Source of the DNA: Lichina pygmaea
Taxonomy: Eukaryota > Ascomycota > Lichinomycetes > Lichinales > Lichinaceae
Assembly: GCA_963422465.1 (NCBI GenBank)
Contig: OY730176.1
Coordinates: 1-47,955, forward strand
DNA: 47,955 nt
Direction of reading: 5' to 3'
The position numbers and the translations under genes were made by a program. Position 1 is the stretch's first letter, and the number at the start of each line of letters is the position of its first letter. The notes under the pieces were generated by a model. The model saw nothing but the letters and a program-made list of their open reading frames with translations, ran no database searches and had not been told where the DNA came from. Of the stretch, positions 1 through 13,867 are shown piece after piece.

Positions 1-74
1 GCTCGAGAAGCTCAATTTGGTAGAGCGGAACTCTGAAGATGTTTAGGTTATAAGTTCAAATCTTATATCGAGCA
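1..74 (+). tRNA. trnF: tRNA-Phe (GAA)
   Basis: Cloverleaf with acceptor GCTCGAG against ATCGAGC (one mismatch), D-arm containing TTGGTAGAGC, anticodon loop CTGAAGA and a clean T-arm around TTCAAAT. It begins at the first base of the window and follows trnA at the far end in the usual A-F-L order, which suggests the window is an opened circle. Confidence 0.85.
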
Positions 75-147
75 TATATATATGGTTTAGCCTTATACTT
101 ATTTACATAATTTTTCTAAGTTTTGGGCTATTAATAAAAAAAATGGA

Positions 148-231
148 ATGGGTGTGCTGAAATTTGGTAGTCAGATTCCGTTTAGGGTGGAATGATTAAA
201 AATCGTGCAAGTTCAAGTCTTGTCACCTATA
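148..231 (+). tRNA. trnL(uag): tRNA-Leu (TAG)
   Basis: Acceptor ATGGGTG pairs with CACCTAT, the anticodon loop is TTTAGGG, and a long variable arm of the class II leucine type is present. It reads CUN leucine codons. Confidence 0.85.
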
Positions 232-290
232 AAAAGTTAATAACCTATTATATATATATAATACAATAAACCTTTTACAAAAATTATTAA

Positions 291-364
291 AGGGATATAT
301 AGTAGAAGGTACTACGTTTTGATTGCAGATCTTAAATATGGGGTTCAATTCCTCTATATCCCTA
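291..364 (+). tRNA. trnC: tRNA-Cys (GCA), probable
   Basis: Acceptor GGGATAT/ATATCCC and a T-arm around TTCAATT are clear. The most plausible anticodon loop is TTGCAGA (GCA), but its stem has two T-T mismatches. A reading as TTG (Gln) gives a slightly better stem but an inconsistent D-arm, and a clean trnQ exists at 892. No other trnC candidate was found, so Cys is preferred. Confidence 0.6.
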
Positions 365-891
365 CCTTAATTTAATATATAGTTTTAATTATACACTATT
401 AGTTTTTCTTTTGTTATAACCTATTTATGTTTTAATTTTATTTAAAAAATTATTTTTTATAAAAAAAAATTATACTCTTTTAAGGAAAAAAGGTAAATTT
501 TCTTGTGTTATATATATAATCTTATATTATTTTAATATATAAAGAAAGTAATATTATAAAAAAAAATACAAGGTATAATATAAGCAATATATTTTAATGA
601 GCAATATAATTTAAGGAGCATTATTTTATAAAAAAAAATACTATATATTCTACATAGTAAATAATTATGTAGTAAAAACCAAAAAATATAAATTTCTTTT
701 GAAAATATAAATTTCTTTTGCATAATATTAAATATAGAAAACATTATAACTATATAATTAATTTTTAATTACTTAGTTTTTTAATTATTATATTTAATGC
801 CTTAGGTAATTAAATTAAATCTTTATTTATAAGTGTAACTTAATAAATAAATTATATATTTTATATATACATTTATTCTTTAATATCTTTA
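365..891. other. AT-rich spacer
   Basis: This stretch of about 530 bases lies between trnC and trnQ and holds runs of A and T with short direct repeats, for example AAAAAAAAATA and the doubled AAATTTCTTTTG near 690-720. A minus-strand open frame (532-744) is composed of residues expected from AT-rich noise. I see no gene here. Confidence 0.6.
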
Positions 892-964
892 TATGTTGTA
901 GACTAATAGGTAAGTCATAAATTTTTGGTATTTAATATTGAGTGTTCGAATCACTCCAACATAA
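892..964 (+). tRNA. trnQ: tRNA-Gln (TTG)
   Basis: Perfect acceptor TATGTTG/CAACATA, D-stem GACT/AGTC, anticodon stem TAAAT/ATTTA with loop TTTTGGT, and T-arm GAGTG/CACTC. Confidence 0.9.
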
Positions 965-997
965 AAATTATTTGAAAAAGAGAAAAAAAGTTTAAAA

Positions 998-1070
998 GTG
1001 GATATAGTTTAGTAGGTAAAACAACTGTATGTGGAGCAGTATTTCCCCTGTTCAAATCGGGGTATCCACC
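998..1070 (+). tRNA. trnH: tRNA-His (GTG)
   Basis: Acceptor GTGGATA/TATCCAC, anticodon loop ATGTGGA, and T-arm around TTCAAAT. It closes the A-F-L-(C)-Q-H cluster. Confidence 0.9.
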
Positions 1071-1793
1071 AATCTTTTATTAATCATTAAAAAAAGAAAG
1101 TGCAACAAAAATACAGTATGTAAAAATGATAATTGAAAAAACAAGAACAGAACAAGAAAAAAAGAATAAGATTAATACACTACTATATATAAATTAAAAT
1201 AAATATATAAAAGTAGAGGAATAGTAAAAAAAAAGAATATTAATAATTTTTAGGTTTAAAGAACAAAACCTTTTAATAAAATAAAAATAATTATAAAGTT
1301 TAGACTGCTAGTGATAAAATGTTAAAAACCCGTAAAAAATTTAATATATATTACATCTTTAGGTTTTTTAATATAAATATTCTTTTTGATAATTTAAAGA
1401 TTAAAAGCTATAATTAAATGGTAAGTTAAATCTTTTAAAAAGTATTATATACATAGATTATCTAGATATATATATATATATCTTAAAAGATAGTTGTTTA
1501 GTCAAGTGGTAATATAAACATATTTAGTTTATTGTTTAAAAAATAATGCTTATGCAATTCAAAAAAAGTATATCTGAGAAAAACCTTACATATATATAAG
1601 GTGGTAAACAAAAAAAAAAGGATTTTTAATAAAAAAAAATAAATATATATTTTAATTTTAAGCCAAAAGTAATATATATATATATATATACAATAAAAAA
1701 ATTAAATGCTTTTTTATACTGTTCTGGACATTATTAATAAATATATATGTATATATATTTATATATTATTTTTATTATTTAACAAGAGTAAAT
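1071..1793. other. AT-rich spacer before nad4 with a tRNA-like fragment
   Basis: About 720 bases without a coding region. Around 1488-1577 there is a D-arm-like segment (TAGTCAAGTGGTAA) and a possible AGATA/TATCT acceptor, but no canonical T-arm. (TA)n tracts at 1466-1482 and 1672-1690 are low-complexity. Nothing else is recognisable. Confidence 0.5.
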
Positions 1794-3284
1794 ATGTTAC
1801 TTTTACTATTGTTAGTTATACCTCTTATAGGCGTATTTCTGATATCCACAGGTATCACTTATAATTTATCATATTCTAATATAAAAGATCTAAAAATTAC
1901 TGCTTTAGCTATATCTATTATTAATATGTTAATTTCTTTTATTATTTTTATATTATTTGATTTTTCTAGTAATCAATATCAATTTGTACAGGAATATCAT
2001 GAATTATCTTTCTTTGATTTTTATTTAGGAATAGATGGTTTAAGTATTTATTTTGTATTATTGACAACAATTATTATCCCTATATGTATTTTGTCTAATT
2101 GAAATTCAATATCGGAAAATATAAGATCATATTTAATAATTATTTTAACTTTAGAAAGTCTATTGTTAGCAGTATTTCTAGTTTTAGATATTTTATTATA
2201 TTATATTTTTTTTGAGAGTATTTTGCCACCATTATTTATTTTGATAGGTATACATGGATCAACTGATAGAGTAAGAGCTGGTTTTTACTTATTTCTATAC
2301 ACCCTTTTAGGTTCTTTATTTTTACTATTATCTATTGTTTATATAACATCTATAATGGGAACAACAGATTATGAGGCATTGTTCAAAACTAATTTTAATT
2401 TTTTTACTCAATTACTTTTATTTTTTGGTATTTTTATAGCATTTGCAGTAAAAACACCCACTATTTTTTTAAACACTTGGTTATTAAAAGCTCATGTTGA
2501 ATCACCTTTAGGTGGTAGTATTGTTTTAGCTGCTATTGTTTTAAAATTAAGCTTGTATGGTATAGTTAGATTAATTTTACCTATTTTACCTAAAGCTTCC
2601 TTAGATCTTACTTATTTTGTATATATTGTAGGAGTTATTACAATAATATATGCCAGTTTTAGCACTTTAAGGACTGTAGATATTAAAGAGCTTATAGCTT
2701 ATTCTTCTGTATCTCATGCAGCTATATATCTAATGGGTGTATTTAGTAATACAGTACAAGGTATAGAAGGTGCTATTTTATTAGGTTTAGCTCATGGCCT
2801 AACATCTTCTGGTTTATTTATTTGTGTTGGTGGTATTTTGTACGATAGAACGCATACTCGTTTAATATCTTTCTATAGAGGTTTAGCACAAATAATGCCA
2901 ATGTTTTCTATATTGTTTTATATATTATCTTTAAGTAACTGTGCTACACCTTTAACTTTAAATTTTGTAGGGGAATTTATTTCACTGTATGGTATTTTTG
3001 AAAGGCTACCTTTGTTAGGCATTTTTTCTACTTCTTCTATAATATTTTCAGCTGCGTATACTATATATATGTTTAATAGAATTATATTTGCTGGTTCGCT
3101 TTCTAATTTTTTTTTGGTGAATATACCTGATTTGAATAAGCGTGAATTTACTATTTTATTAACATTAATTACTTTTATTATATTTTTAGGGACATACCCT
3201 TGTTGTATACTAGATGGTTTACATTACTCTACTTCCAATTTACTTTTTTTATCTGATTATCAAAAAGATTGTTTTTTAGATTAA
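1794..3284 (+). CDS. nad4: NADH dehydrogenase subunit 4
   Basis: Encodes a 496-residue subunit of respiratory complex I, a proton-pumping antiporter-like protein of the inner mitochondrial membrane. The frame runs from ATG at 1794 through one TGA read as Trp (2100). The antiporter-type core is clear: a K-A-H-V-E-S-P segment followed by L-G-G-S, then the E-L-I-A-Y-S-S-V-S-H helix and an L-A-H-G-L-T-S-S-G-L segment, all as in fungal Nad4. Length and ends are normal, with no intron and no tail. It is transcribed in the same direction as the tRNA groups on both sides. Confidence 0.97.
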
Positions 3285-3620
3285 GTTAGTGAACTTTTAA
3301 GTTTTATTTATGAGTAGGTAACAATAATACCAGTAGTGTTAATTAAAAAAAAACATATAAAGACTACAGCGTTATTGATATGATAATTACACAAATTAGT
3401 CTATTTAACAAGATTATTCTAAAAATAATATATTAAAATATTAGTAAAAAAGTTATAACAAATAAAGTAAAAATTTTCTTTGTTATAAATTATTACCTAT
3501 TATATTTACAATATTATAAAAATATATTCCGTATAATTCTATTTATATACGAATGTATATACATTAAAAAAATTATAATTATAATAAAAAAAACATATAT
3601 AAATTTACTATGCAACAATA
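3285..3620. other. spacer
   Basis: AT-rich sequence of about 335 bases between nad4 and trnN, with no gene or clear repeat visible. Confidence 0.6.
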
Positions 3621-3692
3621 GCCTTTATAGCTTAATGGTAGAGTGAAATACTGTTAATATTTTTTGTGAGTGTTCGAATCACTCTAAAGGCT
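3621..3692 (+). tRNA. trnN: tRNA-Asn (GTT)
   Basis: Acceptor GCCTTTA/TAAAGGC, D-arm AGCTTAATGGTAGAGT, anticodon loop CTGTTAA and T-arm GAGTG/CACTC. Confidence 0.92.
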
Positions 3693-3741
3693 TTAGATTA
3701 AAACTGTAAAAATTTTTTTAAATATTTAAAATATAATAAAG

Positions 3742-3812
3742 AGTGTTTTAGTTTAATGGTAAAATAATATGTTTCGGCCATAATGATACAAGTTCGAATC
3801 TTGTAGACACTT
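3742..3812 (+). tRNA. trnR(ucg): tRNA-Arg (TCG)
   Basis: Acceptor AGTGTTT/AGACACT, D-arm AGTTTAATGGTAAAAT and T-arm ACAAG/CTTGT. The anticodon loop TTTCGGC closed by four pairs gives TCG. A TTC (Glu) reading breaks the stem, and a clear trnE exists at 47294. Confidence 0.8.
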
Positions 3813-4283
3813 CCTAGATTTAAAATAATCAATAACACAGGTTAGTAAAAAAAGAAATAAAGACATTTTTCAATGTTTCGGGTCGTTAAAGCTTAATTTA
3901 ATTTTAATAATAAACAGTACTATACAAAAAAAATTTTTTTCCTTGTATTTTCATATTAGGTTAATATCGTTTAATTATACATAGGATTAATAAGCTCTAG
4001 CTTTTTAAAAGTAGTTACTATATAGAATACTTTAATAAAATAAATACACTTTTATTATTATAATATAAAAAGTTATATATAACTATATATTTTATATAAC
4101 AAAAATAAGATAAAATATTTAATTTTCTTACTATTATATATATATCTTATTTTTATATTTTAAATCTAAATAATAATTAATAAACTAATATAAAATTTAA
4201 AATATAGTAATGTAATGTATTTTTATATGCTAGCTTACGGTTTTGTTTACCTAGATCTAGATTAAAAAAGAATAAAGTAAATA
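3813..4283. other. spacer
   Basis: About 470 bases of AT-rich sequence between trnR(ucg) and trnV. No gene is visible. Confidence 0.6.
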
Positions 4284-4355
4284 AAAGAATTAGCTTAATG
4301 GTAGAGCAACTGTTTTACACACAGAAGGTTAGGTGTTCGAATCTCCTATTCTTTA
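4284..4355 (+). tRNA. trnV: tRNA-Val (TAC)
   Basis: Acceptor AAAGAAT/ATTCTTT and anticodon loop TTTACAC. In many relatives trnV sits in the T-E-V-M-M run after rnl. Here it lies between nad4 and nad1, so it has moved. Confidence 0.9.
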
Positions 4356-4384
4356 AATAAATAAGTGTAAGTTTAATATATACT

Positions 4385-4455
4385 ACCAGAATAATTTAAT
4401 GGTAAAATACTAATCTCATATATTAATAACGAGAGTTCGATTCTCTCTTCTGGTA
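4385..4455 (+). tRNA. trnM: tRNA-Met (CAT), copy 1
   Basis: Acceptor ACCAGAA/TTCTGGT, anticodon loop CTCATAT, T-arm GAGAG/CTCTC. This is one of three CAT tRNAs, as is common in filamentous ascomycetes. The sequence alone does not say which is the initiator. Confidence 0.88.
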
Positions 4456-4560
4456 AAAAAAAAATTAATATGCTTATATAGGTTTTGCCTTTTTAAGTTA
4501 AATTTTTATTATCTTTCGTTATAAAATTAAAAAATAATTAAAAAAGAATATTTTAATCAA

Positions 4561-4633
4561 ATTCTTATTAGTTTAATGGTAGAACAAAATACTTCTAATA
4601 TTTTAGTTCAAGTTCGAATCTTGAATAAGAATG
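4561..4633 (+). tRNA. trnR(ucu): tRNA-Arg (TCT)
   Basis: Acceptor ATTCTTA/TAAGAAT and anticodon loop CTTCTAA closed by AAATA/TATTT. It reads AGR arginine codons. Confidence 0.9.
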
Positions 4634-5269
4634 ATATAAAAAAATTTTTAGAGTTTTTCACATAAAATTTTAACTTTTTAATAATTAAATTAATATCAGA
4701 CTCTTTATTTATTATATGTTTATTAAATAATAAATTAAATAGTGACAAACACTATAACATGTATATAAAAATAAACATATATATTATAATATTTGTATTT
4801 AATATAAATAGTTACTATTTACACCTTTAGCCCTTTTTAATTATATCTCAATTTTCTAATACGTTAGTCTATGTTTTATTATTTATAAAATAGGCTTTAT
4901 TTACATTATGTTCTAATTTTAGTTTACCTAAAGCTTTATAATCTACCATATGCTTTTGTAGTTATATATCTGTAACTATACTGTAAGTATCAGAATAAAA
5001 TAAACTACTTTTTTGTACAAAATATACATAGTTACAAAGTAAAAAGAGGGTAGTAAATAAAATTTTATAAAAATTTTAAATATTATTAGATGTTTTATTA
5101 CATTTATATAAGTAATAAATAACTTTTAAATCTTAAGTGTTTTATAAAATTAATTTAGTTTTTTTTAAACGGTTTAGATAAAATCTAATTAATTTAATTT
5201 AAATTAAGCTAATCTAATGTTATAAGTTTATAAACTTAACAGTACTATTAGTAAAATATATAAATAAAA
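4634..5269. other. spacer before nad1
   Basis: About 635 bases of AT-rich leader sequence between trnR(ucu) and nad1. No gene or strong repeat is seen. Confidence 0.6.
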
Positions 5270-6343
5270 ATGATATATACACCTGCAATCTATTCAGTTA
5301 TTGAAGTATTAATATTAGTTGTACCTGCATTAATCATTGTAGCATTTGTAACAATAGCTGAAAGAAAAACAATGGCAAGTATGCAAAGAAGATTAGGGCC
5401 AAATGTTGTTGGTTACTATGGAATATTACAAGCATTTGCAGATGCCTTAAAACTTCTATTAAAAGAAAATGTATCACCTACACAAGCTAATTTATTTTTA
5501 TTTTTTCTTGGTCCTATTATAACTTTAAATTTTTCACTATTAGGTTATGCAGTTGTACCTTACGGGCCTGGTTTGTCTATCTATGATTTTAATTTAGGTA
5601 TTTTATATATGTTAGCTATGTCTTCATTGTCTACATATGGTATTCTTTTAGCCGGATGATCTGCTAATTCTAAATATGCATTTTTAGGATCTCTTAGAAG
5701 TACTGCTCAATTGATTAGTTATGAATTAATCTTAAGTTCTACTATATTAATTGTGGTTTTTTTTACAGGAAGTTTAAATTTAACTGAAAATATAGAAACT
5801 CAAAAATCTATATGATTTATAATACCCTTATTACCTATGTTTTTAGTATTTTTTATAGGGTCAGTAGCTGAAACAAATAGAGCTCCTTTTGATCTAGCTG
5901 AGGCTGAATCTGAATTAGTTAGCGGTTTTATGACAGAACATGCTGCCGTTATTTTTGTGTTTTTTTTTTTAGCTGAATATGCTAGTATTGTTCTTATTTG
6001 TATATTATCTAGTAGTTTATTTTTAGGTGGTTACTTATTTAATTGAATGTTTTTAATCTATTATTTAGATTTCTTTTTATATTTAGAGTTCTTAATAATA
6101 AAACAATATTTAGCTTTTGAATTTATGGATGGAATGTTTCATGGTTTAAGTTTAGGATTTAAATCCTCTATACTTATTTTTATTTTTATATGAGTTAGAG
6201 CTAGTTTTCCTAGAATACGGTTTGATCAATTGATGCTATTTTGTTGAATAATATTATTACCTATTCTTATTTGTTTTATATTTTTAGTCCCGTGTTTTAT
6301 ATATTGTTTTGATATGATTACTTGTAACATTACATTATTTTAA
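5270..6343 (+). CDS. nad1: NADH dehydrogenase subunit 1
   Basis: Encodes a 357-residue complex I membrane subunit lining the quinone channel. The frame from ATG at 5270 crosses several TGA codons (for example 5657 and 5812) read as Trp and ends at TAA 6341-6343. Family signatures are intact: [16 protein letters not shown] near residue 30, and the quinone-site loop [16 protein letters not shown] near residue 205. The length is ordinary and there is no intron or appended tail. Confidence 0.97.
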
Positions 6344-6422
6344 TACAATTGTTTATATTTTAATATATAACCTTATATCAAATCTTTTTTATTTAATACT
6401 AAAAAAAAATATATATTTACTA

Positions 6423-6455
<33 letters not shown>

Positions 6456-7337
6456 CTGTACATGTAGATGTATACGTATATTTAAATTTTCTCAGCTTTC
6501 TTGTTTACTCTTTGAGTAATAGATAAATAAAATAGATAAATAATAAAATTAATATTTAATAGTTTTTAATATATTAATAATTAAATTATAATGTGTTTAG
6601 TTTTTATAACGCAGGTGAGTTAAATTAAGGTATTTTAAACCTGCGGGTAAACGTAATCAGGCATAATACTTAGCCTCATTAGTGTATAATAATATTTTTT
6701 TTTACTCTTTATATATTTTTTTTTTCATTTTTATACTACATAACAAAATATGTATATATATATATATATATAAAGGTAAAAATTTTTATAACTAATTTTA
6801 AAAAGGGGTATTAATAATATTATTATTATTATTATTATTAAAAGTTCAAATAAAAAAAAATATTTTCTTTTTCAATATAAATATATAATTCTATACTTAT
6901 TTAAAAGAGATGTATTATCTGTTTTTTATTGTTTTTTCCTTATTCATCTAATTTCTTTATGTATATTTAAGGATGCTTATATAGTAGTGCACTTGTTATG
7001 CTTTTACTAGTTGTCCTTGTTAAGGCTCTACTGTAAAGCTGTTTACTTATTAACTCTTAAATGTAAAAAAAAAATAATATTACATGTAAAAATTAATATA
7101 AATAATATACTGATCCCTAAAAAAAAAGAAAAACACTTTTTTTAATTAAATAGAAAAAAAATCAGAAAAAAAAAATAATAGTTTTAAAAAGTGAAAAAAA
7201 TAACTTTTTTTTATGATGTAAGCCGATTAATAGAAACATAATAATATAAATCTAAATAAGTGCCCTTTTCAATTCAAACATTTATTTCTAGTTTATATTC
7301 CAATACAGGAAGGATACGTGAGTATATTGTAGTATTA
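6344..7337. other. nad1-cox1 spacer with repeats and hairpins
   Basis: Roughly 950 bases with no gene. It contains a (TATATG)n tract at 6421-6480 degenerating at its 3' end, a trinucleotide TTA/ATT run near 6817-6845, and two possible RNA hairpins. One is CGCAGGT/ACCTGCG at about 6610-6650, followed by AGGC/GCCT. The other is TATAGTAG/CTACTGTA at about 6978-7035. The last 78 bases are open in the cox1 frame back to a GTG at 7260. Confidence 0.6.
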
Positions 7338-10385
<3,048 letters not shown>

Positions 10386-10633
10386 ATAAACTTTATTTGT
10401 ATTATTTAATACAAGATAAAGTATAGATATCTTGTATACTCTATTAGTTAGAGATAATACGAGTTAATATTTCTATTTTATATGACATATAGTAGAGTAT
10501 ATAGTATCTATAAGACTTATAGATACTGTATACTCTAAATATAAAGGATGGTGATTTGGTATAAGTCTATTTATGAAGACAAAGCTATAATTATAACAAA
10601 AAAACAAAAAAAAATAGTTTTTATTTTACATAA
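10386..10633. other. spacer between cox1 halves
   Basis: AT-rich. It includes palindromic TAGAGTATATAGTATC/GATACTGTATACTCTA around 10490-10535 and the 15-base string GGATGGTGATTTGGT, which recurs before cox3 at about 33826. Confidence 0.6.
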
Positions 10634-10792
10634 ATAACCTGCTTTTTATAAACTAGAAAAAAAAAGAAAAGCAGATCCCTCTAGTATATTAATGCTGTAT
10701 AAACAACAGAAATAAGAGGAAATAAATAGGAGAAGAATATTAATAAAAATATTACTATTAATGTTTAAAGCCTCACTACCCTTATACAAAAA
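10634..10792 (+). repeat. spacer element, copy A
   Basis: First of three copies of a structured element of about 155 bp (others at 12787-12948 and 16884-17040). All share GCAGATCCCTC, TTAATGCTGTATAAACAA, GAGGAAATAAA and TTTAAAGCCTCACTACCCTT. A CCTC...GAGG stem and an ATTAATA/TATTAAT hairpin are conserved. This copy differs most and has an extra CCTGC/GCAG pairing at its start. It runs directly into the copied cox2 leader. Confidence 0.85.
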
Positions 10793-11184
10793 AGTATTTC
10801 TTTTACACTTATGAGTTTAAGTTAGTAATAAAGAGTTATTAATTACATAACAATAATACTTAAAACACTTTAAGATATAAAAAATATCTTAATATTATAT
10901 GGTTTTCTTATGTTACAACACCTGCTCTGGTTTTATATTTGGCTTTCTCAATATATTATACTATATATATTAAATATAAGATATATTATAATATAAAAAT
11001 AAAAAGTTACCCTTACACTAGCAGGACAATTAGCTAAAACTAGAGTGATTTCTAGTTTGAGGTATAAAAGCCTATATTTTGCAAAATACCTTTGCAAATG
11101 AACCGAATCCTACTTCTGCGTAAAAGAATTTATTTACTATATAGTAAATATCATGTTTTACAACTAAATAAAAAAAAATTATTT

Positions 11185-12747
<1,563 letters not shown>

Positions 12748-13597
12748 TTTTTAGTTCTTAAATTTAAATTTTTAGTTCTTAAATTTAAATAACCTGACTT
12801 TTATAAACTATATGAAAAAAAGCAGATCCCTCTTGTATATTAATGCTGTATAAACAAGGGAAACAAGAGGAAATAAATAGGAGAAGAATATTAATAAAAC
12901 TATTACTATTAATGTTTAAAGCCTCACTACCCTTATACAAAAAAAACAATTTTTAATAAATATTCTATTTTATTATATGTATATATTATATAAGTTTAGA
13001 GAATTTTTTTTGAAAAGCAATATATAATAAAAACCCAGGTTATTTTTCATTAAGATTAGGTAATATAAATAAACAAAAATATTGTATATACAAAGGTCCT
13101 AATAAATATAAATTTTCATAAATAAATAGTATTATTCTATTAATACATTATAATTAGATATACTATATATATATATAACTATTCTAATAATTATTGTCGT
13201 CTTATTCCAATACTAAAAAAACTATATGTAAATACCATATTTTTTATTGAAAATACATATATAATAGATAAAGTATATAACCTAATATATAACACTAGTT
13301 AATAAATAAAATATGCTCTGTATTACATTATTTATATGTATTAATAGTAATAGTAATATATCTATCTACATTTTTTAAATAATACAATTTTATATATAGC
13401 ATATAAAAAACTTAAACATAATAATATAATATATTATAATTTATATATACACAGATAATATATTATATTATTATAATGTATCTTGCCTAAAGAATTAATG
13501 GTTTACATTAATCTTAAAAAAAAATTTTTCTATAATATCTATAAATAATATATAGATATTATATACATTTAATATTTAATAAGTAGTTACACTAAAA
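12748..13597. other. spacer before nad4L
   Basis: About 850 bases. It starts with a tandem pair of TTTTTAGTTCTTAAATTTAA (12749-12790), then spacer element copy B, then AT-rich sequence with TATATAATATA palindromes near 13420-13480. No gene is seen. Confidence 0.7.
12787..12948 (+). repeat. spacer element, copy B
   Basis: Almost identical to copy C (16884-17040), including the preceding TAGTTCTTAAATTTAAA. CCTCTTGT pairs perfectly with ACAAGAGG. It is not followed by the cox2 leader. It lies between the extended cox1 3' half and nad4L. Confidence 0.88.
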
Positions 13598-13867
13598 ATG
13601 AATATATCATTATTACTATTTCTAATAGGAATCTTAGGTTTTGTTTTAAATAGAAAAAATATAATATTGATGCTTATTTCAATAGAAATAATGCTATTGG
13701 GTATAACATTTTTAATATTAGTAAATTCAGTTAGCTTTGATGATGTATTAGGCCAAGCTTATGCTATATATATAATAGCAATAGCTGGAGCAGAATCAGC
13801 TATAGGTTTAGGTATTTTAGTGGCTTTCTACAGATTAAGAGGAAATATTACTATAGAATATAAATAA
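13598..13867 (+). CDS. nad4L: NADH dehydrogenase subunit 4L
   Basis: Encodes 89 residues, the normal length, with three membrane helices and the family segment [10 protein letters not shown] near residue 25. It is part of complex I. Its TAA shares its final A with the ATG of nad5 (13867), the one-base overlap typical of ascomycete nad4L-nad5, so the two are almost certainly co-transcribed. Confidence 0.96.
   Translation: MNISLLLFLIGILGFVLNRKNIILMLISIEIMLLGITFLILVNSVSFDDVLGQAYAIYIIAIAGAESAIGLGILVAFYRLRGNITIEYK

Noticed and set aside
291-364. Reading of this tRNA as a second tRNA-Gln
   Set aside because: The TTG loop forces an inconsistent D-arm, trnQ is clear at 892, and otherwise no tRNA-Cys would exist.
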